Below, piece by piece: positions 56,536-64,000 of a stretch of 64,000 nt of DNA. The stretch lies in contig JAGMUV010000007.1 of NCBI GenBank assembly GCA_020744425.1, forward strand, positions 558,001 to 622,000, written 5' to 3'. Position numbers and translations under genes: made by a program. The DNA is from Dactylonectria macrodidyma (Eukaryota; Ascomycota; Sordariomycetes; Hypocreales; Nectriaceae). Positions within the stretch are counted from its first letter, which is position 1. Every line of letters begins with the position of its first letter. Below the pieces are notes generated by a model. That model made no database searches, was not told where the DNA came from, and worked only from the letters and a program-made list of their open reading frames with translations.

Positions 56536-57083
56536 GTCACATGGCTAGAGGAATAATCAGGCCCTCCGTAGGTGTACAAGAAGATAATCAAGACAAGCAG
56601 GTGTTGGACATCGGAATCAGAAGCGGACACGACGAGCAACTGAGGTGGACGAACGTGGTTGCCGCTCTGAGGCTGGGGGCAGGTTCATGGACCAGTTCTG
56701 GGTACAGTGGTCATGTGAGTGCCAAAGGGAAGCTGAACGAGCTTCGTAGTGAAGGCCCCAGTTCCCTAGTGGCAACAGAGTATCTGCTAAGAAATGGATT
56801 TGTGCAGTTCTCCCCACCGGAGTTTCGTATCCCTGTTCCATGCTTCCGGTGGGGCTAACAGCCTTTCTACCCCAGCTTTTCCCCGTGGGGCCAGGTCAGG
56901 GGTTAGTTTCGAGGGAGTAGACGTAGTAGATCAACTATCGAAAGGTATCATGACGGAGGTCGCATTTATAACCGTTCTTTGACCCCGTCTGAGAACTCAT
57001 TTTACCTCTTCAATTCAGTCCTCTCTTCTTCGTCTCATTCATACTATCAATTACTCACCAAGCCGGTGAGCCTAGTACCCATC
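56536..57083. promoter_or_regulatory. Bidirectional promoter, regulator and sugar transporter
   Basis: These 548 bp lie between divergent start codons. They contain a facing pair of the cluster motif: CCCCACCGGA at 56812-56821 and TCCGGTGGGG at 56845-56854, centres 33 bp apart (about three helical turns). A related CCCCGTGGGG follows near 56881-56890. Inverted GC-rich triplets are typical of dimeric Zn2Cys6 targets. Confidence 0.6.
56812..56854. promoter_or_regulatory. Inverted-repeat pair CCCCACCGGA...TCCGGTGGGG
   Basis: This perfect 10-bp inverted repeat with a 23-bp spacer lies about 280 bp from the regulator start and 230 bp from the transporter start. Confidence 0.55.
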
Positions 57084-58703
57084 ATGTCGACACCCGTCGA
57101 AGACAAGGTCGCCAAAGTTAGTGAGGATGACGGCCCTGGCCGTTCTTTCGACGCGACCAAGGATCTGTCCATCGCCAAGCAGGCTGCTGAAGAAGAGCAC
57201 AGCCTCAGATTTCTAGACGCTATTCGCCGCTACCCCAAGGCTGTCATGTGGTCGATGTTGCTCTCAACCTCAATCATCATGGAAGGATACGACATCGTTT
57301 TGATCTCATCCTTTTTCGCCCAGCCGTCTTTCCGCAAACACTACGGCGAGTATCAACCGGATACAGATACCTGGCAGATCACGGCGTCGTGGCAGAATGG
57401 GCTCAGCAACGCAGTCAGTGTCGGGACCATCATCGGGGCGTTTGCGAATGGCTACTTCACTCATAGATATGGCTATCGCAAGGTACTCCTCTCGGCACTA
57501 GTGGCCATCTGCTCCTGCATCTTCATCTCGTTCTTCTCGCCCAGTCTTCCGGTCTTGCTGGTTGGGCAGTTTCTCTGCGGCATCCCCTGGGGCGTGTTCG
57601 CGACCATGGCCCCGGCTTATGCATCCGAAGTCTGTCCCATGGCGCTGCGAGGCTACCTGACCGTCTACGTCAACCTCTGCTGGGCCATCGGCCAACTCAT
57701 TTCAGCAGGCGTGCAGGCTGGCTTTGAGAGCAAGGAGGGCCCATGGTCATATCGCATCCCCTTCGCCATCCAGTGGGCTTGGCCTCTTCCTCTGTTTGCC
57801 ATACTCTTCTTTGCGCCTGAGTCGCCTTGGTACTTTGTTCGCATAGGCAACTACCAAGAGGCGGAGAAGTCGGTCACTCGTCTTAGTTCCTCCCCGCAGC
57901 CGGGCCATGCCAAACAGACCGTGGCCATGATGATCCACACGGACGAGATTGAGAAGAGCATAGACCAAGGTACCTCTTACATGGACTGCTTCCGAGGGGT
58001 CGACCGACGCCGTACCGAGATTGCCTGCATGGCATTCGCCGCCCAACCCTTTTGCGGATCTGCAATGGGCGGCACACCAACATTCTTCTTCGTCCAAGCC
58101 GGCCTCCCAGAGTCCATCTCCTTCCGCATGTCTGTCGGCGGCCTTGGTATAGCTTCAGTTGGTACCATCGCCTCCTGGTGGCTGCTTGCTCCATTCGGCC
58201 GCCGCACCCTCTACCTCTGGGGTCTCGGTGGGCTGACCATGGTTTTGATGATTGTCGGTTTCCTCAGCGTTGGTGCCGGCGACTCGGAAGGTGGCAACTA
58301 CGCCCAAGCTGCCATGATGCTGGTCTGGTTAGGCCTATACTACATGACTGTTGGGCCGATTTGCTACGCCATTATCTCTGAGGTGTCGTCGACCCGCTTG
58401 CGCAACAAGAGCATCTGCCTCAGCCGCATTGCCTACTACATCGCGCAGATAATCTGTAACGTTATCAACCCTTACATGCTGAATCCTACTGCAGGCGACT
58501 GGCGGGGCAAGACCGGTTTCTTCTGGGGCGGCTGTGCATTTGTCTTCTTCCTCTGGACCTTTTTCCGTCTTCCCGAAACTAAGGATAAGACATTTGAAGA
58601 GCTGGATATTCTGTTTGCTCGTCGCATCGGAGCGCGCGAATTCGCCAAGTACAAGGTCGATGCTTACGCCGAGGGTGGCGAGGCTCTGAGCAAGCAGGAT
58701 TGA
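57084..58703 (+). CDS. MFS sugar transporter, alpha-glucoside:H+ symporter type
   Basis: This single exon encodes 540 residues of the sugar porter family in the plasma membrane, with closest resemblance to fungal maltose/alpha-glucoside permeases (MAL/AGT type). TM1 reads WSMLLSTSIIMEGYDIVLISSF with the family's EGYD. The first repeat has GYFTHRYGYRKVLL. TM4-5 give FLCGIPWGVFATMAPAYASEVCPMALRGYL. PESPWYFVRIG closes the first half. The second half has FFWGGCAFVFFLWTFFRLPETKDKTFEELDILFARR, a standard PETK ending. ATG 57084 (MSTPVEDK) was chosen because the open frame upstream to 56979 starts on a non-ATG codon. It diverges from the regulator and completes the carbohydrate cluster. Exact sugar is unknown. 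Confidence 0.92.
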   Translation: MSTPVEDKVAKVSEDDGPGRSFDATKDLSIAKQAAEEEHSLRFLDAIRRYPKAVMWSMLLSTSIIMEGYDIVLISSFFAQPSFRKHYGEYQPDTDTWQITASWQNGLSNAVSVGTIIGAFANGYFTHRYGYRKVLLSALVAICSCIFISFFSPSLPVLLVGQFLCGIPWGVFATMAPAYASEVCPMALRGYLTVYVNLCWAIGQLISAGVQAGFESKEGPWSYRIPFAIQWAWPLPLFAILFFAPESPWYFVRIGNYQEAEKSVTRLSSSPQPGHAKQTVAMMIHTDEIEKSIDQGTSYMDCFRGVDRRRTEIACMAFAAQPFCGSAMGGTPTFFFVQAGLPESISFRMSVGGLGIASVGTIASWWLLAPFGRRTLYLWGLGGLTMVLMIVGFLSVGAGDSEGGNYAQAAMMLVWLGLYYMTVGPICYAIISEVSSTRLRNKSICLSRIAYYIAQIICNVINPYMLNPTAGDWRGKTGFFWGGCAFVFFLWTFFRLPETKDKTFEELDILFARRIGAREFAKYKVDAYAEGGEALSKQD

Positions 58704-61010
58704 GATTCTACGCTGGGGAGTGTTAAGACGTTCCTTAGTTGAGTGGGTGGACCCGGGTGACTATATTGAGGCTCTTACTTCTCTATCGCAACCGGCGGAT
58801 TGTTCAGGCATAGGGTCTATTGATCGGCCGTCTGAGTGACCTTGAAGGTACTTGTCTGTCCAAACTGCTATTGCAAAAATATTATTTCATCCATAGTGAA
58901 CGTCTAGTCTTTATCTTTGTTTCCATTGTTCCTCAGTCGTGTCCGCAGCCGAAGCTTTAGCGCATCCGGCACCCCAGGAACTGCCGTAGAAGCTACTGCG
59001 TAGTGGAAACTCAAAAGGCTTATTTACTGGCTTATATATTCTAGAATTCTGTTTCTTAACAATAATGCTTCTTTGCGTCCTCAGCAATGGCGGCTGCTCC
59101 GCCTATTAGAAATCTAATGTAAGAATATTTATAAACAACAGGATACTGGTGTGATGATCGCAGCGCCCTACGATGATTAACCCAGGAACCGCTGCGCTAG
59201 ATCCGAGGATGTGGCCAGTGCTAAGCAAACCAGCACGAAGCCCCCGGTTTAGACTCCTGGACGGTGCAATACTCTTCGCAAGATATGCTAAAATTTATCT
59301 CAGATGATCCCTTTGTAGTCTACCGTCTTCGTCAAGCCCCATTGTAATAGTTGTGAGCTTCCAGCCTGCCCTTCCTCTCACCTGTCTCCGCCACTCTCAA
59401 CCTCAAGTTCAAGCTTCCCTCAAAGAAAATTCTAGCAAACCAAGCTCTATTAATTTCTTAATGTCTTTCCAACCGAAATCCTTGCTTTATGTAAGCCCGG
59501 TCGACGGGTCTCCTACGTATGACGCGCCTTCTTGACTGCCCCCCCCTCCCTCCACATAGAGCGATAATCGCTCCTCTTATCTAAAACATCTACAACTATT
59601 ACATGCACTAGCCGCCGGAAGCTTTTATTCTGCCATACCCTGTTAGTTACAATTTGCCCATATCCCCAACATCTTGACTTTTCCCTCATCTGATAGCAGC
59701 ATTGTCTTCGCATGCCGCCTTCCTACCCGGCCTGAGCTGTAATAAGGAACCGATAAGGACGCTAAGCTACTTGATGCCTGATTCCATGCCAGACCTAAAT
59801 TTTCCTTAATCCATTGTCGCAAAGACTCATCGCGGGAGTCACGTTTTCCTAACCCTTATAACTTAATGGTTTATATTGCTTGCAGACATTAGATCGAAGC
59901 GGGTGAACCTGGTCTTTTTTCTGCCCTAAGATACCTAGAAGAGAGCAAAGAAATTGAAGTGAGAAGTGTTATGATTCGAGAGGCTGTATGTCAGAAAACC
60001 AGGGTGGTCTGTCATAGACTGAATGATAATATATCGAGGCCTATGTCCTATGCTTGTCGTATAAATTCCCATTGGCCTGATAGTTTTCATATCTGCCGTT
60101 CTGGTGTTCATACTCCAATTGAGCCATGTCGTCAATGCCAGGGTTGTGCGTAAAGAGTCGAAAGACACATGTGGGGTTGAGTTAATGCCGGACCGACTGC
60201 CGACGCCGAGCAGTGACCGCGGAGAAGGTTTTGTACGCGTTCTTCTTTCGTATGACTTCATCGTTTAACTCTTTGGAATTTTTTTATGAGGAAGTGACTT
60301 GAGGATATCATCTTAACACTCCCAAAAATGAGAAAGTGGCTCGCGCAATTGCTGTTTCATCATACCTAGGAACTGTTATCATAAGCAGGCAGGGTACCTA
60401 CGCTGTAGGTGACACATGGAATTGACAGAAGACTAGAGTTCTGGAGAACTAGAAACGGAACTGCACTAAGATCACGCTTATCATGGTGAAAGTTTTACTG
60501 ATTCTATAATGCTTCCAAACAACGTCCACATCATCTGCTAAATCGGGTCTCCACGTCATAGGATGGCGGCCGCTTCCGAGAATCCATCCCCACGAATTAA
60601 AAGAAGTTACCAGGCCTCAGAGTAGTTAAATGCATGGCGGAGTAGGAGGAGATTCCTGTAACAAGCTGCGGGCGTAAGGCTGTCGGTGTCGGGTGTGGGA
60701 ATGACCCAACCCGACTTCCGAAGTAGAGTTTGATGACGAGGCAATTCAAAGCGTCAGATTGGCCCAGAAGTCGGAAACCGGGTTCCTACGGAAGTCCATA
60801 GGGGGCATAGTTCCAAAACCCAATTTGTGGTGTTTTTAGGTAGGGGCACACCCACCGTACGGCCCCGTTTGAAGCATTATCACTCGATCAAATCGCTTAG
60901 TCATCTAAAGTCAACATGCATTCATCGCCAACTAGTCATATGCACTCGCCTCATTCTCCTCATAATAGGCTATGAGCCTCTCTTTCTTTTCTTCTTCCTT
61001 CTTCAATTCT
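58704..61010. other. Intergenic, no gene supported
   Basis: Only short frames are present (up to 108 codons, minus strand 59935-60261), none with motifs. Base composition is ordinary until about 61010, where it becomes strongly AT-rich. A C run occurs near 59540. Confidence 0.5.
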
Positions 61011-64000
61011 AATTTAGAAGTAAAAATAGCCTCCTTTTATAAAATAACGCTGCTGTAATGCGCTTTGCGTAGGCATTTAATCTACTACGATATTATAGGG
61101 TTGCATGCTATATTTTGATATGCATTTTGCCTATATTAGCGGACTTACGCGCGCCTACGATTTTCCGCAGTATGTACTATCGTAAGCTAACTATTACTAA
61201 AGCAGGAACCCTACAAGCCTTCTAGACTTAATACACTCTATATACGCCTATACGTAAGTAAATTCAATAAATTCGACTTCGTATGACTATAGATTGCCCA
61301 TCATAGCCAGTACTCACAAGAAGGATAATAAGGATAAAGGAAAGGAGGCGGAGAAGGAGAGAAAGCGACTCAAAAAGGAAAAAGAGAAGTAAGACAAACT
61401 GCTTCATAAGGCTGCTTTTAACCTCTTACGTAAGGATTTTAAAAAGGAAAAATTCAGCAAGCTGCTTAAAGAAGTGCTAGAGATTAATACTTATACTTTT
61501 ATATATAAGGGTAAACAGCCTTCTAAGAACCCAGATCTTACTATTTAGGCTCTAATAAATACTCTAAAGGGTAGTAATAAGAAGGGTTTTATTACTATTA
61601 ACTCTACTAAGGTTTATACTTATAGATTAGCATACTAGTTCGTCCTAACTCATATTAAGAAATATATCTACTTAAGCTTAACTATAAGATAGATAGTAAG
61701 TCTATAAAGAAGACCGTTCTTATTCTTAACTTTCATAATAATTAGAATTATAATACTATACTCTACTACCTATATAGTAATGAATATAAGAATATAGAGC
61801 ACTATAATAAGTGCATAGGCCAGAACGGAGCCTTTAATAAGTATATTATTTCTAATACTTACTCGCATGCTTATACTAATTACGATTAAAACTGTTCTAA
61901 CCAGGCGTATTCTTTTAGTAAGTACTTATACTTATATACTTATATACACTACTAATTAGTAGTAGGTAAGTAAAGCACTAAGCGTAAGGCTGATGACTTT
62001 GATTCTAATAGTAATAGTACAGACTTAATAGAGGACTTTAACTGTAAGACGCTCTTAAAGATGTCTAAGTTCTTTAAGGATGCTACTAATAAGAAGAAAA
62101 GAAAGAAGGAGGGCATCCCTTCGAAGAAAGACTAAAGTATATCACTCTTTATAGGAGAATATAAGCTTATGCTAACCCTTTTTCTAGTCTACTTAGTCAT
62201 CTTCTATTACCTTTATTTCTAAGAATCTGAAGTAAAATTTCATTTTATAATTTAAATAAAAACGTAAATGATATTTTAATATATAACTGTATATAATAGT
62301 ATATAGAAGTATATAAAGCATTATAATACTTAATTACTAGCTAGGGTCTGAAATGAAATTTACTTTAGTTTGGATTTTTTTTTTATATATAAAAAATATA
62401 AAGTAATTATTTGCCTTAATATCTAAAGAATATTACAGGGTAGAGTCTTATAGTATATTATATAATTACTAATGACTATTAGTAGCTTTACTTCTAAATT
62501 GCTTAATCAGGCTCTAGCTTAAAAATTAAGATTATGCTCTCATATAGCCATATATATAGATATATATATAAAAAAGATTTTCAATACTAGCTATTAAATC
62601 TAAAGCTTGAATTTTCGATTTTTAATATAAGGCTATACTTCTTACTATAGTCTTATACAAGCCCTGAAGTTAATACAATAGGCCGCCCTTCGATTAACTT
62701 ATCTTCATTTCGTATATAAATTTAATAATAGAAGAATAATAACTATCTTATATACGATTAAATCGTCATATGCCTTAATAAGCATTTTTACATTAAAGTA
62801 AGACGTATAACTATATATTATAGCCTTAAAAGTTAGAATATCTTAATTAAATAATATACTAAAGACTTAGAATACCTTTATTAGTACATTAAAGACTTAT
62901 TCTTTAATAAGGTCTTAAACGATTACTTTATGCTTTTAAAGCTCTATTCTAATAGTTTTATTATTATGAAGACTGGACTTAAATGCATACGCCAGGACCT
63001 TAGGCTTTAGCGCCATCAAGACCCCGAATAGATATCAGAAAGCTTATGCGAATTGCGCCGTTTCTTTAAAAACGAGTCTGAATAGAGCACTAAGCTTAAA
63101 GACTTTGGTCATATGTATCTTTACGCAAAGGTCCGTCGAGCTGGACTCGTACTCAGTTGCTAGGCGCTATACGAAGGCTTTCGTAAGTTTTATCCTAGAA
63201 GTATTACTAAACGTTAGAATATAATGCAATATTATTAAAGTAGATAGACAGCCCCTAGCCCTGACTTTATATAATCTCTTAATGCTTATAATAAATTAAA
63301 AGCTTAGGGCTTTAAGATTTATACTTTAATTAATATATACTTATAGTTTATTATATGGTTTTATATTAGTATATTAACTAATATATTATAGAGTATTATT
63401 ATATAATACCTTTATGTACTTTTAGAATATTAGATAATGCTTAATATTATCTATTTAGACTATAGCTAAGAGATAATTCTAATAGTTAGAGTATATTTCT
63501 ACCTTTTGAAAGAATGTGTATATATATAGGATAGTATTTAGTAAGACATGCACTTCTAAGACTATTAGGCCTATAGTAAGAGTATGAATAACTAGAAGAT
63601 TGAAAGCTAGTAGCTTTAGCTAAGTTAAAGTAAGGCTAAGTTCTAGTGAGTAAGTATAGGCTAATATCTTTATTTATAATAGCGTATTAATATATTCTTA
63701 GGAGTATTTCTTTAAAATTATAGGACTTATATATTTCTTAGATAATTCTATACTTAATTATATTATAATACTTTATATCTTTATGCTAATTTTAAGAGAG
63801 GAATTCGCTAACTTTATATATATGTAGAATGTGCATTATATTCGTAAATAGTGCAATAGGCTATATATTATTCCTAAGTAACTATAGAACCTTTACTTTT
63901 AGCCTAAGGCCTGATAAGTAAAAAGCTAGGCAGAGGTCATCCTTTAGGGATGACTAGATATACTTTAGAATATCTTTTTAGAAGATTATATTAACCTTAA
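61010..64000. mobile_element. AT-rich, RIP-degraded repeat, unclassified
   Basis: TA-rich sequence with stops in all frames has the same texture as the two retroelements. Read through stops on the plus strand, it yields two protein-like patches. One at about 61330-61690 is lysine-rich (EAEKERKRLKKEKEK, then LLKEVLEINTYTFIYKGK). The other at 62960-63230 reads ELRRFFKNESE and LKDFGHMYLYAKVRRAGLVL. No reverse transcriptase, integrase or transposase motif was recognised, and no LTR or inverted repeat pair was found inside the window. It continues beyond 64000. Confidence 0.55.

Overview
This window looks like a nuclear contig from a filamentous ascomycete (Pezizomycotina, probably Sordariomycetes). 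Genes are split by 45-85 bp GT-AG introns. Families include a fungal NACHT NLR, Zn2Cys6/C2H2 regulators, DAL5-type and alpha-glucoside-type MFS carriers, and fungal Gypsy and Copia elements. Blocks that are GC-balanced and gene-bearing alternate with AT-rich blocks full of TA dinucleotides. In those blocks the transposon frames are broken mainly at former CAG, CAA and TGG codons, which is the signature of repeat-induced point mutation (RIP).

Layout. 1-13.5 kb: a Ty3/Gypsy element (1262-9176, 184-bp LTRs, AACGG target duplication) splits a small hypothetical gene whose two halves are otherwise in frame. A damaged or partial membrane-protein gene and an intact sterol-dehydrogenase-like (ERG26/NSDHL type) gene follow. 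13.5-21.5 kb: a DNA transposon with 109-bp terminal inverted repeats and a 10-bp target duplication (Mutator-like by those marks), itself invaded by a Ty1/Copia element (14877-19933, 178-bp LTRs, GTTAG duplication). 21.6-29.4 kb: an 11-exon SNF2/RING helicase diverges from a NACHT NLR-like gene with zinc fingers and a degenerate ankyrin-like tail. 31-35 kb: a DAL5-type anion:cation symporter and a small beta-carbonic anhydrase. 35.4-40.3 kb: a divergent pair, one a chymotrypsin-like domain fused to kinesin-light-chain TPRs, the other a membrane-anchored fungal hypothetical protein. 41.3-44.7 kb: a formate/nitrite transporter and a TauD-type dioxygenase, convergent. 47.9-58.7 kb: PHP-type metallohydrolase, GH31 glycosidase, C2H2+Zn2Cys6 regulator and alpha-glucoside-type transporter, apparently a small carbohydrate-use cluster. 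61.0-64.0 kb: another RIP-degraded AT-rich block that runs off the window.

How the genes may work together. The clearest functional unit is 47.9-58.7 kb: transporter, glycosidase, a second hydrolase and a pathway-type regulator. A 10-bp sequence TCCGRTGGGG recurs in their intergenic regions (four near-copies before GH31, a facing pair in the regulator/transporter promoter, two upstream of the hydrolase), which suggests shared control. The NLR-like gene and the protease-TPR/membrane-protein pair look like self/non-self or stress-sensing genes of the kind that vary between fungal strains.

Exon structures were derived by hand. For every multi-exon gene whose full structure is given, exon lengths sum to a multiple of three and junction phases agree. 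The structure of the membrane-protein gene at 10.6-11.6 kb and the nature of the AT-rich tail remain unresolved.
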